Positions 1-10,458 of a stretch of 64,000 bases of DNA are shown here, one piece after another (within the stretch, counting starts at the first letter, position 1; the number at the start of each line of letters is the position of its first letter). Location: assembly GCF_003589595.1 (NCBI RefSeq), contig NW_020653409.1, positions 1,237,049-1,301,048 of the forward strand, written 5' to 3'. Below the pieces are notes generated by a model. It was given only the letters and a program-made list of their open reading frames with translations, had not been told where the DNA came from and searched no databases. This DNA comes from Hyposmocoma kahamanoa (taxonomy: Eukaryota; Arthropoda; Insecta; Lepidoptera; Cosmopterigidae). Both the position numbers and the translations under genes were made by a program.

Positions 1-190
1 CGGGCACTGCCACTGCGCCTGTCACCCTGAGACGTAAATCAACAAGTCTCATGTGCCTGCAATTTCACCAGCTCCCATACCCTTCAAAACCGGAACACAG
101 TAATGCTGACATTACTGCTTTGCGGCAGAAGTAGGTAAGATGGCAGTACTACCCAGGGCGAGCTCATTCACCAGGAACTCTTACTAATTG
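1..190 (-). repeat. Retroposon repeat family C, copy cut by window edge
   Basis: This is a copy of a dispersed repeat seen more than ten times here, in both orientations. Shared words are the CACTGCCACTGCG / TCACCCTGAGAC stretch, 'GGAACACAGTAATGC' and the 'AGGTAAGATGGCAGTACTACC' type end. Complete copies on the other strand finish in 'TATTATAAAAAAA', so the family behaves like a poly(A) retroposon. It encodes nothing. The left end is missing because the window starts inside it. Confidence 0.75.
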
Positions 191-611
191 TAGCTTTTAG
201 GAAACATAGAAGTGTATTCCATTTCTTTGCCGTACGCTTTGGAAGCACCAATTGGTCGCCCCAGGTGGAAGCTGACCTGCGCGAACTTCAAGCTAAATTG
301 GTGAGAGATAGCTCAGGACCCAAGTGGCATTATCTCTTGGCCCAGACAAATTGAAGTAAGGTTTTCGGCTCGTACCTTCAAAAGCTACCCTCTAATGCAA
401 ATTTAGTTGAGGTTTGCTCAACTGTAAAAAAGGTTTCTTTAGGCTTTCCTTGGAGTTCTATAATAAAAACTTCAATAATAAATATATTTTCAGGTTATCT
501 GTATACCTATACTTTTAGGAGTCTATACAACCTCAAATGGTGTTGATTGGTTCCGCGTAACAGAGAGTGTTGAATCAATCCATTTGGAAAAAATATATAA
601 TATAATTGAGG
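191..611. other. No gene; contains a short dispersed repeat
   Basis: No coding potential seen. Positions about 527-606 (CCTCAAATGGTGTTGATTGG and following) recur in diverged form at about 46600-46685, so part of this stretch is an unclassified repeat. Confidence 0.5.
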
Positions 612-914
612 ATATGCACCATTGACTTACAATTATATGGACGTCGCGTCCGCGCTAAAAAGTGTCCGAACTTATAGGGCGTTAAAATCGTATACAGAGC
701 GTCATTCACGCTTTAGTCTTCGTTTGTTTCTTCTGACAGCGAAGCAAGCAAAATTAGACAGTACTGCGATGACATTACAATTTAAATTCAACGTTTTAGC
801 TTTTTCATATTCCTTTACATGTCACTAGGTTTAAATAGATTGACTTGGGACATTTTTTTCGTGGTTTTTGTATTAGACCCGTCGTCCATTTATTTGTAAG
901 TCAATGATATGCAC
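612..914 (+). mobile_element. MITE family A, copy 1, with 8-bp TSD
   Basis: The element proper is 620-906 (287 bp). It starts CATTGACTTACAA and ends TTGTAAGTCAATG. The terminal inverted repeat extends about 31 bp with three mismatches. It is flanked by the exact 8-bp duplication ATATGCAC at 612-619 and 907-914. It is non-coding; the 68-codon frame inside it is just element sequence. An 8-bp duplication fits P-like or hAT-like transposases; which one is inference. Confidence 0.93.
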
Positions 915-1159
915 TGATTACTATACGGTGTGAAAAAAACACAAACTTACATCGTAATTTTACAAGACAACCCCTATATTCAATAGGTATTCTGCATAAT
1001 ATACCAATAGAGACTACATATACCAATGATTTTTTTTATATCAACTGAACTAAATAGAACATGTATAGTAGACGATATACATTTTTCAAATGGTTTTTAT
1101 AATTCTGAAAAGCTTACTAAGTTCTTTTTTATGTTTTGTGAAATTCGAGTTCTACCGAT
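915..1159. other. No gene; fragment of unclassified repeat
   Basis: Positions about 1019-1100 (ACCAATGATTTTTTTTATAT and following) match about 47690-47760 in the large intron, so this is a dispersed repeat of unknown type. Confidence 0.4.
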
Positions 1160-1380
1160 ACTGCCTCCGTGGCCGAACGGTTACCATGACTGCCACGCAG
1201 AGGTCCCAGGTTCGATTCCCGGGCCGGGAGAAATATTTATATGGCCTACATTTATTTCTCTCGTGAGTTTGGGTGTAATTTGTGGTTGTCTATGTGTGTG
1301 TCCATAGCACCCGCGACACAGGGTTTCCCTAGTGCGGGGCTATGTTGAGTGTGTGCGTTATTATTATTATTATTATTATT
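1160..1380 (+). mobile_element. tRNA-derived SINE family B, full-length copy
   Basis: The head carries RNA polymerase III promoter boxes: an A-box-like TGGCCGAACGGTT at 1170-1182 and a B-box GGTTCGATTCC at 1209-1219. A family-specific body follows (TTTATTTCTCTCGTGAGTTT), then an (ATT)n tail at 1358-1380. Other copies lie at 18994-19199, 49978-50131 and 53099-53309, with fragments at 5606, 31787 and 32803. Not a functional tRNA: there is no proper acceptor stem or anticodon arm. Confidence 0.92.
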
Positions 1381-1605
1381 TAGTTACATTTTTTAATTTA
1401 TTTATATTCAAGTTACATTAGACTAACATACATAATAATGTAATAAAACCGTATTGATTTATTTACACGTAATGGACAGCGACGTGTGACGCAACGTGGG
1501 TATCCGGTAACCGGCCTCCAAAACGTATATATACATGACGCCCTCCGGCCAGAACTCGTCCTTCGTGAACTTATGCAGGGCGGTTTGGTCGGTTTGAGAA
1601 GAGAA
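1381..1605 (-). mobile_element. LINE 3' end (pseudogene fragment)
   Basis: Minus-strand end of a non-LTR retrotransposon and its 3' UTR. The coding remnant near 1440-1600 reads 'DEFWPEGVMYIY', then 'YRIPTLRHTS'. The same tail, including ACTAACATACAT, recurs at 16236-16530. It is joined directly to a mariner remnant on its right, so one inserted into or beside the other. Confidence 0.6.
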
Positions 1606-1870
1606 AAAAATATTTTTCAACTTCTTCAAACCATCAAATAAATATTTTATGTCAAACTCTGCAAAATAGATCTCTGTTTCAGCAATCACTTCCTCATTTG
1701 ATGCAAATCGTTGTCCACCAATCCGTTGCAGCTATAGTTCGTCCCGTAATTCGACAAGTTTTAATATTTTGGTTGCAGATGAGTGAGCTGATGCATTATC
1801 ATGAAGGAGTATTTTTTCTTCGCTAGATGAGGATGTATTTCCAATAACTCTTAAATCGATCTAGCATAGT
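1606..1870 (-). pseudogene. Mariner-like transposase remnant
   Basis: The minus strand reads 'ILLHDNASAHSSATKIL', the mariner block holding the second catalytic Asp, then a stop codon, then 'GGQRFASNEEVIAETE' and 'DGLKKL', which are C-terminal mariner words. The intervening segment that normally carries the third catalytic residue is deleted, and the 5' two thirds are absent. This is a dead cut-and-paste transposase of the Tc1/mariner superfamily. Confidence 0.85.
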
Positions 1871-2106
1871 AAGCTCCGGTTATTGTCTTGCCTTGTCTAG
1901 TCTTTTATGCCTGACGCGCTGCAAAATCGCAGTAGCCCAACAACATCCGTTCAACATCAAGTTCACAAAACCATTATTACATTGACACATCTAGTTATTG
2001 CCGATCTATGTAGAATACGCGCTCGCGAGCGCACAATATTCTCACCCAGTATATGGCTCAACCATCGTAACAAACATTATGATGATTGAGGTGAAACTAC
2101 CCACTG
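1871..2106. repeat. Unclassified dispersed repeat
   Basis: The stretch around 1977-2095 (GACACATCTAGTTATTGCCG, then a CGCGCTCGCGAGCGC palindrome-like patch) has an inverted relative at about 26950-27065 and a partial one near 34650-34740. No protein identified. Confidence 0.45.
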
Positions 2107-2540
2107 CTTCTTCTTCTTTTTAGAGTGCCTCTTCAATGCTGAAGGTTGGCCGTCAGCTTCCTGTATCCGCCTCTATCAGCAGCCAACCGAAATAGCTGTT
2201 CGACAGAGGCAATGCCTGTCCACTCCCGGATATTCCGCAGCCACGATTTCTTACTTCGCCCAGAGCGTCTCTTTCCCTGGACTTTGCCCATCATTATCAG
2301 CTGTATCAGCGTGTATCTATTGTTTCTGATCACGTGACTAAGATACTCAATTTTGCGCCTTTTGGTAGATGGCATCATTTTCCGGGTCATATGAAAACGC
2401 TGAAGAATGGTTTCGTTCGTGACCCTCTGTGTCCAACCAATGCGCAACATGCGACGGTAGCACCACATCTGAAACTGCCCACTGCTTACAAAAATGTATT
2501 TCTTGGATTTTATTCTTATTCTCAAGTGAATAAAGTACAA
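2107..2540 (-). mobile_element. LINE reverse transcriptase C-terminus
   Basis: An open minus-strand frame of about 110 codons reads 'MWCYRRMLRIGWTQRVTNE', 'KIEYLSHVIRN', 'GKRRSGRSKKSWLRNIREWTG'. This is the well-known end of an endonuclease/reverse-transcriptase polyprotein of lepidopteran LINEs. The 3' end on the minus strand finishes in an (AAG)n tail (2107-2119, TTC repeats on the plus strand). The 5' part is truncated, as is usual for LINE insertions. Confidence 0.9.
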
Positions 2541-2579
2541 ATCTACCTGTACCAGGTTTCGATAGCTGGTACGAATTTA

Positions 2580-2865
2580 ATACTTTTTATGTTATCTAGT
2601 GACGAACAAGTCGTGAGTCTGGTGGTAAGCGACACACCTGTCCATAACACTTGCAGTGCTACTCAGAGCATTAAATCACAAAGATCTGAGGGGATTGCCA
2701 CGACGCCCGTCACACTGAGACATAAGTTGACAAGTTCCACGTGCCTTTCACCCTTACCCTCCAAAACCGGAACTCAGTAATGCACTACTGCTTGACTACT
2801 GAAATAGGTAATGCGGCAGTACTTCCCTGGACGAATTCTATCTCTACGAGCTCTACTGTTACTAA
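2580..2865 (-). repeat. Retroposon repeat family C
   Basis: Same order of motifs as the copies at 6829-7105 and 50340-50635, inverted: GTGGTAAGCGACACACCTGT, TCACAAAGATCTGAGG, CGTCACACTGAGACATAAG, AAAACCGGAACTCAGTAATG. Confidence 0.8.
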
Positions 2866-4047
2866 AGTCTTTTAGAAAGTTTAAAAATATATTACTTTAC
2901 TTATTATTAACTGAATGCTAGCTCTGGTTTGTGTTAACAATAAATCATTGCTATTATTGCCCGGGATAAAGAATTATTTTTGTATTTCGTGCGGTTGCGA
3001 AATCAACGCCCATACCATATAATAACAAAACAAGTAAGGTAACTACATATTACCATAGCAGCGCGGCTTGAACCTGTGCATATCGTGTACGAGACGGACG
3101 CACACATTATAGAATCTGAGAATTTGGTCGGTGTTCAATAAGTGACATTAAATAGTAGACGTGTCTAAGGTTGTTTGAACAAGACTGACTCAAATTCAGA
3201 ATTGTTCAGTATTACATTACTACTTCATAATCGTATCCTAATATAAATACTAATCAGCGATGCTGGTGCAAAGAAAATAATACGTAGGTAAGTACTACAT
3301 TTAATAAAGGTTATTTCTAAATATCACGAGAACACTGTAAAGAATACCTTTTTTAATTTAAATTTAGCTTGCAACCTGTTTTTTTTCCTTATTTATAGGA
3401 CTTTGTCACAAAATGCGACTACGTCGCTTTATACATTACGTGTAATTATTTAGTAAAGTAGAGAGAGAATTGAAGCAGGTTATAATTGTCTTCACTTCAA
3501 GCCTCTTTCCAGTAATTTGTGTAGCATTTTAGCTTCCCTCGATAATGAAAGGCCATGACGCAATTGCATCTGCCAACTTGTCTAAATTGATCACAAATGA
3601 CAACTACATCAATTATTTCGTTTACACTTCGTCAGTATATTAAATACATCTTCATTCACGTCACATAAAACGCAATTTGATGTCTCTTTATTCTTCTTAC
3701 TATTGTAATATGTAACTTGTAACGATTCTTGCGATACAATACGTTATATTGATATGTAATAATGTAAAGTTTACCGGATGATAAATATGTGTAAATCACA
3801 CATTCGCATAATAACGAAAGGCGACCATTATGCAAGACGACCATTATGCAACGCAAGTGCATCGTGACATTATCCGAATGTGTGCGTCCGTATACGTGCA
3901 TACATACAAGCCACGCTGCTACGTTTGTGTGGGATTGCCATACTTGTCTTAGTATACTATACTTGTACCGTTCTGACGTCTTGCGTGGGAGTTGATTGTT
4001 TGAATGAAGTTTAAGCGTTGCCTCGTAGGTGGGGATAGAAAAATACT
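2866..4047. other. No recognisable gene or repeat
   Basis: AT-rich sequence with only short, unsupported frames, for example a minus-strand frame at 3656-3901 with no motif. Nothing I can name. Confidence 0.5.
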
Positions 4048-4461
4048 TACGTTACGCGATAACTCCGATATTTGTGAACCGATTTTCATGATTATTTTTT
4101 TGTTGGTAAGAGGGTACCTTCATAGTGATCCCATGTAATCAAATTTGAAAGCTCTAAGAGTGGCTGTTCACGCATGAAGACAAATTTTTATAAATAGCGC
4201 CTAAATTTTATTATAAGGAGCAATTATTTTAATGGTGGATTTTGCTGTTCTCTAATTCAAGGCGCTTTTCTCTCTCAACGTTCTTTGAGTAGTGAGAACC
4301 GATTTTTATTATCTCCTGTGTCAAATTCCGTATAGTGGCGAACTAGGGAATGAATCCGGCTTTGCGCACTTTCCGGTAATCGGTTTCAATAAAACTTGGC
4401 AAATAGATGTAATTCCACGTACTTTTGAGGTCGGTTTTTTTAGTACTCTGTACTGAGATTA
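4048..4461 (+). repeat. Interspersed repeat family D, 5' truncated
   Basis: Diagnostic words in order: ACGCGATAACTCCG, GAACCGATTTTCATGATT, GGTGGATTTTGCTGTT, TATAGTGGCGAACTAGGG, then the end AGTACTCTGTACTGAGATTA. The first about 60 bp seen in complete copies (AACCGACTTC..., as at 8857) are missing. Confidence 0.85.
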
Positions 4462-5410
4462 CTTCGAATACAAATTTTTCAACTCTCGCTTCTCTCACGA
4501 TCAATTTTGAATTTTTAAATGGGATAGGCGGTATTTCTTGACAATGGCACAGACGGCCCGGGTTAAGGATTTAAGTTCAAGAACGATGCGAGACGTATCA
4601 AGCGACACCGTTTTCTGCATTTGTACTTAACGATTGACATCGTGACGTAACAACGCGTCTAGTTATCAGCGAAGCTGGATGGAATAGATCAGTTATTTTT
4701 TTGCTCCCTCCTTCCACCTTCAATATGAATTATTCAGAGTCTTGAATATTATTTATTTTGTTTCAATTATTTTTTTATTTATTACCGTTACTGTATTTTT
4801 TTATTAACGTACTTTCCTCTAGTTAATTTATCTTGCAAATGTATATAGTCAAATCGTACAATATTGATAATTGTGTTTAGATTGTAAAATAAGATTACAT
4901 TTTAGCTAGTCCAATTAACAAAATAAATAAGAATTATTAGGAAGTTCCAGAAATAAAATTCCAACTCCTTGTGTTCTTCGTTTATTAATATGAAGACTTA
5001 TTACAATTATACACTTTACACGATAAAATGGCACGGTAAAGCAAAATGAGAGGCACTGTCCTTTGAGACTCCAACAAACAGAATGTCGAGCACTCGAGTA
5101 TCACAAATTAAGAAACGTTAGCAGTGTGGTGGGGGCTTTTTGGTAGGGCTGCATTTTTGGCGCCACCAACATAGTGTATTGTGGCGCCATCAACTAAAGC
5201 TACTGGCGCTACCAACCTAACAATGTAGCAACGGAAACAATACTCATGACCAAATATATTCTTTAATATAAATAGTGCTCTAATATTACAAAATTATAAT
5301 TACAATAAGACAAAATTATTTATATATCTAATATGACGCTTACAGAATAAAAATTAAATAAAACTAAAAGCAAAATTACAATATTTTTTTTTATATATAA
5401 AATATAAGTG
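4462..5410. other. No recognisable gene
   Basis: AT-rich. A cluster of GGCGCCA words at about 5158-5200 is locally repetitive (GGCGCCACCAAC / GGCGCCATCAAC) but has no clear function. Confidence 0.45.
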
Positions 5411-5600
5411 CGCATTTAGACCTCGATCTCACCTAATGGAAAGGGATGATAAGGTCGACGATGTAGCATGCACACCTAAATTATGCCTATTCACTCTCGC
5501 CTTGAAAAGGTCCAAGATATAGCGTTCGGGGAATAAGTCCGCAGGTAGGGAATTCCACACTAGCCGCTCGAATCCTGGGAATAACCACAATATATTTAAA
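5411..5600 (-). mobile_element. LINE 3' fragment
   Basis: GCATGCACACCTAAAT, TATTCACTCTCGCCTTGAAAA and GGAATTCCACA match the 3' part of the minus-strand LINE at 56759-57180. No frame is left open. Confidence 0.6.
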
Positions 5601-5605
5601 TTAAA

Positions 5606-5690
5606 GGTGGGAGAAAGATATGTATGGCCGCCGTTTATTTCTCTTGTGAGTTTGGGTGTAATTTGTGGTTGTCTAGTGCGGGGTTAAGAG
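5606..5690 (+). mobile_element. SINE family B fragment
   Basis: Body of SINE B only (TTTATTTCTCTTGTGAGTTT, TTGTGGTTGTCTAG, TGCGGGG). The tRNA-like head is lost. Confidence 0.75.
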
Positions 5691-5773
5691 CATGTGCAAA
5701 AAAAACTATTTCTATAGCCTATTTTGGCGCCCATTTATCATCTAATTAACCGGTTTACGGACTAAAACAATTA

Positions 5774-6075
5774 TTACTAATCATTGACTTACAATTATAT
5801 GGACGTCGGGTCCGCGCTAAAAAGTGTCCGAACTTATAGGGCGTTAAAATCGTATACAGAGCGTCATTCACGCTTTAGTCTTCGTTTGTTCGACTGACAG
5901 CGAAGCAAGCAAAATTAGACAGTACTGCGATGACATTACAATTTAAATTCAACGTTTTAGCTTTTTCATATTCTTTTACATGTCACTACGTTTAAATAGG
6001 TTGACTTGATACATTTTTTTCGTGGTTTTTGTATTAGACCCGTCGTCCATTTATTTGTAAGTCAATGTTACTAAT
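5774..6075 (+). mobile_element. MITE family A, copy 2, with 8-bp TSD
   Basis: The element is 5782-6067. CATTGACTTACAA and TTGTAAGTCAATG termini are flanked by an exact TTACTAAT duplication (5774-5781, 6068-6075). It is nearly identical to copy 1, which suggests recent spread. Confidence 0.93.
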
Positions 6076-6411
6076 ATTGGGTTTTCTCTCAGCCTATCAT
6101 CTGATTTTAATTGTCCAGAATATCCAGATCAGAAAGAACTTAGGAAAAGTTGTTTCCCCAAATGGTCATACTCGAGAATCACGTCCAGAACCTCCCTTAA
6201 CCACCACCCGGTGGGTCACCAACGTCACCTTATAAGAACTCAATAAATTAGCTCCTCAATATAGGCCATGTAATGAAGTCTATCATTAGAGAGGTGTTCA
6301 TCAAATTGCATTAAGAAGTCGAGTTGGGCAGTTATAAAATGTACGAAGAATTTTTAGCAATTTATTGATCTTTATTGCCAATAATTCTGAGTAGAAATGT
6401 AGCAAACATGA
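6076..6411. other. No recognisable gene
   Basis: No open frame of note and no repeat I could match. Confidence 0.4.
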
Positions 6412-6414
6412 GAA

Positions 6415-6625
6415 CTGTAGGAAATGAAACTATTTTTCCGGATTTAAATCGCGTATATTTTTTTCAAACAAACCGACACGTTTCGGGCCCTTTACATGTC
6501 CCATGGTCGTGGTCATGATCACGAAACGTCGGTTTGTTTGAAAAAACAAATATATGCGATTTAAATCCGGAAAAATAGTTTCATTTCCTATGTGTAACAA
6601 TCGCGAAAACCTAAGAACTCGATAT
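6415..6625. mobile_element. Penelope-like element termini in inverted (hairpin) arrangement
   Basis: The left arm (GGAAATGAAACTATTTTTCC to CGTTTCG) is repeated as its reverse complement about 50 bp later, ending in TAGTTTCATTTCC. The tail CTATGTGTAACAATCGCGAA and AACCTAAGAACTCGAT follows. The same terminal words bound the longer Penelope-like copies at 12023 and 47870. Only the ends remain here; the coding part has gone. Confidence 0.75.
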
Positions 6626-6828
6626 GAGAACTGTAATCAAATAAATTGCAAGTAACATTCCGTTACGCCTTCTCCTGGGGTACCTCCGAGTTATGATCCT
6701 GGCATACCTGTTTAGCTTCTTCCACAAAAGACATCTTTTGTTGCAAATACAAAATTCCGTGTGTGTCTTGTATTCAAAAGGAAGGAATTTCTTAAAGGAA
6801 TAAACAGTATCTAATAGCAAAAGAGTTA

Positions 6829-7105
6829 ATTGTGAAAGAGTCTGTCCAAGGAATTACTGCCACCTTACCTATTTCTGCTGCCAAGCAGTAATGTGAGTTT
6901 TACTGCATTCCGGTTTGGAAGGGTGCTGGTGAAGTCACAGGCATATGGGACTTTTCAAATTATGTCTCAGGGTGACGGGCCGCAGTGGCAGTGCCTCTAA
7001 GATCTTTGCGATATAAAGCTCTGAGTGACACTGCAACTGTTATGGAAAGGCGTGTCGCTTACCACCAGACTCACGACTAGTTCCCATCACTTGGTATTAT
7101 AAAAG
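6829..7105 (+). repeat. Retroposon repeat family C
   Basis: Motif order: GTGAAAGAGTCTGTCC, AAGCAGTAATGTGAG, GGTGCTGGTGAAGTCACAGG, CTCAGGGTGACGGG, TGCAACTGTTATGGA, then CACTTGGTATTATAAAAG. Confidence 0.85.
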
Positions 7106-7615
7106 AAAACCCTTTGTTTGTGTTTTCCTTTTGTTAAATATGATTTGTGTTTTTCTTGTGCAATAAATGATCAAATAAATAATGGATAACAAATCTTATT
7201 AGAAGCAGGTATTATTAAAGGCCCCTTTCAATCTCACGATCACACCAATAATTTGGGAATATCATCGATGAAGCCTAAGTCCACAGTCTAACCATTCTCA
7301 CCTGATTAAATGTAAAGATGTGGACAGGATGACACACGTCCGCCTATAAGATGAGGTCATGACATTAAGGATAACGAAGTATAAGAACTGCAAACAAGGT
7401 TCACTCCTGTAATGGATCCTACGTAAATTAGTATAAAATGCCAAAGTATACTTCAAAAGATGGTAATTTTTAACACGTTGTCATGCAACTGTATTCTTGT
7501 TCAACACTCGACCAGGAAGGAACTGGAAAGTTCGACTGAACATACATTCTTGTAATACTAACAACTTATAGAATAATAGGTAATTATAAAAAATAAGTTC
7601 GTGTGTACACTTTAT
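7106..7615. other. No recognisable gene
   Basis: AT-rich spacer with no supported frame. Confidence 0.4.
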
Positions 7616-7727
7616 AACCGACTTTAAAAAAGGAGGAGGTGCTCAATTCGACTGTAGCTTTTGTATATATTTTACGCGATCACTCCATTTGTGAACCGAT
7701 TTTGATGATTCTTTTTTCACTGGTCAA
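7616..7727 (+). repeat. Repeat family D, first ~110 bp
   Basis: The 5' part of family D (CCGACTTTAAAAAAGGAGGA, then GAACCGATTTTGATGATT) stops abruptly at the 3' tail of the adjacent LINE, which interrupts it. Confidence 0.75.
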
Positions 7728-8405
7728 AGTCAAAGTCGAAGTCAAAGATTATTTATTCCATAGGTAAAATAAATTTACACTTGAAAACGTCACATTTAAG
7801 CTACTGCTCGTTCACTACGCTGACCTCCCTGAGAAGAACGAGCAAGAAACTCTAGGGATTGCTCTTTTCAAATAAACTTAAATGCTATGGAATACACTTT
7901 GAATCAAATTTGTGTGGATTCTGGAGCCATGTCGTCTTTCCATACATCTTTATCTAACACGTAGTCTTCAATTTTGTAATATGATTTTTCGATCAAAATA
8001 TTTTTAATGTAGTTTTTAAACTTAGGAAATGATAAACTTAATATATGCTCCGGAATCTTATTGTAAAAACGTATACAGTTCCCCATAAAAGAGTTGTTTA
8101 CCTTGGTTAAACGAAATCGTGGTACCATGAGTTTGGACTTAGCTCTAAGGTTAATATTATGGATATCTTCTTTCTTATTGAAATTATGTATATTTTTACG
8201 GGCATATAAAATATTTGCGTAAATGTACTGTGATGCCACAGTCATGATACCAGTCTCTTTAAACTTTTCTCTGAGAGATACCCGAGAGCCTAGACGGTAT
8301 AAAGAACGAAGAACGAATCGCTCGTTTTTGCAATACAAATATGGTTTGAATATCTGCCGCTTTACCCCACATGAGAATCCCGTAGGACATTATACTTTAT
8401 TAGGC
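7728..8405 (-). mobile_element. Jockey/CR1-like LINE, reverse transcriptase C-terminus
   Basis: The minus-strand frame 8338-7904 reads 'LGSRVSLREKFKETGIMTV', 'DIHNINLRAKSKLMVPR', 'FYNKIPEHI' and 'KNYIKNILIEKSYYKIEDY', which is the thumb and C-terminal end common to insect non-LTR reverse transcriptases. The 3' UTR runs to TTTGAC repeats at 7728-7750. It is 5' truncated, so dead on arrival. Confidence 0.9.
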
Positions 8406-8419
8406 TATTATTGAATTGA

Positions 8420-8778
8420 ACTATTTCGCCACTACGCAGGACTTGACACAGGAGATAATAAAAATCGGTTCTCACTACTCAAAGAATATTGAGAGAAAAA
8501 CGCCTCGAATTGGAGAAATATCAAAATCAACCATTAAAGTAATTGCTCTTTAAGTAAAATTTAGGCGTTATTTATAAAAATGAATGTTCATGCGTGATCA
8601 GCCACCCTCAGAGGTGGGTGATTTTCTTCAAAATGGGACCACTATGAAGGTACCCTCTTTCCAACAAAAAAACAATCGTGAAAATCGGTTCACAAATACC
8701 GGAGTTATCGTGTAACATACATACAAAAAAAGACACAGTCGAATTGAGAACCTCCTCCTTTTTTGAAGTCGGTTAAAA
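8420..8778 (-). repeat. Repeat family D
   Basis: Inverted family D: GGAGATAATAAAAATCGGTT, TCTTTCCAACAAAAAAACAA, then the start ...GGAGGTTCTCAATTCGACTG read on the minus strand. It lies head to head with the next copy at 8857. Confidence 0.85.
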
Positions 8779-8856
8779 AGAAGAGTGAGAAACTTCAATC
8801 AAACTGCCATATCAACCAATCAGTCGAAAGTGAGTGGATGTGGATTGGACCCTTTT

Positions 8857-9290
8857 AAACCGACTTCAAAAAAGGAGGAGGTTCTCAATTCGACTGTATG
8901 TTTTTTTTTTGTATGTATGCTACGCGATAACTCCGGTATTTGTGAACCGATTTTCATGATTCTTTTTTTGTTGGAAAGGGGGTACCTCCATAGTAGTCCC
9001 ATTTTATTTTGAAGAAAATCATCCACCTCTAAGGGTGGCTGTTCACGCATGAAGATTCATTTTTATAAATAGCGCCTTAGTTTAATTTAGGAGCAATTAT
9101 TTTAATGGTTGATTTTGCTATTTCTCCAATTCAAGGCGTTTTTCCGCTACCGAGAACCGATTTTTATTGTCTCCAGTGTCAAGTCATGTATAGTGGCGAA
9201 CTAGGGGATATTTCAATAAAACTTAGCAAATAGACGTAATTCCACGTACTTTTGAGGTCGGTTTTTTCAGTACTCTGTACTGAGATTATT
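8857..9290 (+). repeat. Repeat family D, nearly complete
   Basis: Begins AAACCGACTTCAAAAAAGGA and ends AGTACTCTGTACTGAGATTA. The reading frames here on both strands (8785-9012, 8820-9050) are element sequence, not genes. Confidence 0.88.
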
Positions 9291-9530
9291 GTTTAACTAC
9301 GTCCAATTGATAAGGCGATTTTAACGTAAGGTCACATATGATTTTAAGGCTTTCGTGGTTATTCACTAAATGATTATCACTTGTTACTAATTAATTACAT
9401 AGTCCCCAAGTATCATCTACGGAACGTCATTAGATACATACATATCACATTTGGTACGAGAAACCATCGAGATCACAAAGTACCAACCTTTGAACTATGA
9501 AGATAAATACTGTAGAAGGGATTAGTTAGT

Positions 9531-9760
9531 ACCTATCTGAGCTCAGTCCGCCATTGTCGCTTTGTATGGTATGATTGTGTCTCTAAAATCCCTAAAATCG
9601 TAGAAAAATGCCTTATTGCGCTGTTTTGATAATACCCGTAGTTGTATGTCAAATGATCGGTGGGCCTTATTTTAATAAATTTTAAATTTTCTGATTATCT
9701 ATTCGTTCAGATGTTAATCATTCATTGTAGTCCAGCTACTAGCCGCAAGGTAGCAGCATG
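9531..9760 (+). mobile_element. Degenerate THAP-element fragment (family G)
   Basis: ACCTATCTGAGCTCAGTCCG, then a start codon at 9608 with 'MPYCAV', matching the better preserved copy at 30235-30480. The second zinc-binding Cys is lost and the frame decays. Confidence 0.55.
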
Positions 9761-10035
9761 TTGAATAAAATTTCAATATAAAATCAAAACGTCGTAACTT
9801 GCAATAAAAGTTTGTTACATTTTTTAAATTAGAAACTGTGACCAATAATTATCAACATTCATAGTGTTTACCATTTTGTTTATGTGCGTTTTCGTGTGTG
9901 TGCGCAATCGAGGCCTATGGCACTTAGCCGTGGATTTAAACTATCTAGTGCATGGAATCCTGTTCTTAGTGTTTATAAGAATAAGAACAAAAATCGTTTG
10001 GCTTCAGTTTCGCGAGTCTATACAGTGAGTGTGGT
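9761..10035. other. No recognisable gene
   Basis: No supported frame. Confidence 0.35.
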
Positions 10036-10440
10036 TTGTCGGAAAAGTGAGTGACAATGGTAACGCTACAAGTAATCGAGATGACGGTAGGCGTCGACAG
10101 CGAAAGAGGGTAGACAGATAAGTCTGTTCTTAGGAATTCGCAACGTAGAGAACTGCGACGCGAATTGCTGCGATGCGATGTCGTGCGACAAAGCGTGTCA
10201 CTGCCACGGCTCGTATAATCATTCCTTCGACTATCGTCAACGGCACTAAACGTATTTTTTAAACTAGGCCGTGACAGGGATCCTTATTTAGTGTTGCACT
10301 GCGGTTATTGATTAGCAAAATATAGGAAAAAAACCACAAAGATTAACATGCGTCTTGCGAGCTCGTAGATTTCTGCGATGCGACGTCCTATCGCACTTTT
10401 GTGTTTCGACCCTTAAAACTGTCATCTGCCGCTGACCAGT
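10036..10440 (+). repeat. Unclassified repeat carrying a ~290-bp insertion
   Basis: The flanks (AGTGAGTGACAATGGTAACG to CTGTTCTT, then AAAACTGTCATCTGCCGC) match the reverse complement of 35400-35520. There, the GTTCTT and the AACTGTCATCTGCC words are contiguous. Here 10131-10415 is inserted between them. The insert has GCGATGCGA / TCGCATCGC-type words near both ends, so it is probably a small MITE. Confidence 0.6.
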
Positions 10441-10458
10441 CAACCCGGGAAAATAATA

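Noticed and set aside
622..828. 68-codon plus-strand frame
   Set aside because: It lies wholly inside MITE family A; other copies do not keep the frame.
1160..1245. tRNA gene
   Set aside because: Boxes A and B are present, but the sequence does not fold as a full cloverleaf, has a SINE body and tail, and occurs many times.
10091..10242. Cys-rich plus-strand frame (NCDANCC, MSCDKACHCH) resembling a Toll-receptor Cys cluster
   Set aside because: The frame crosses the junction between an old repeat and a ~290-bp insert rich in GCGATGCGA words, and it has no splice support. The Cys codons come from the repetitive GC-rich words.
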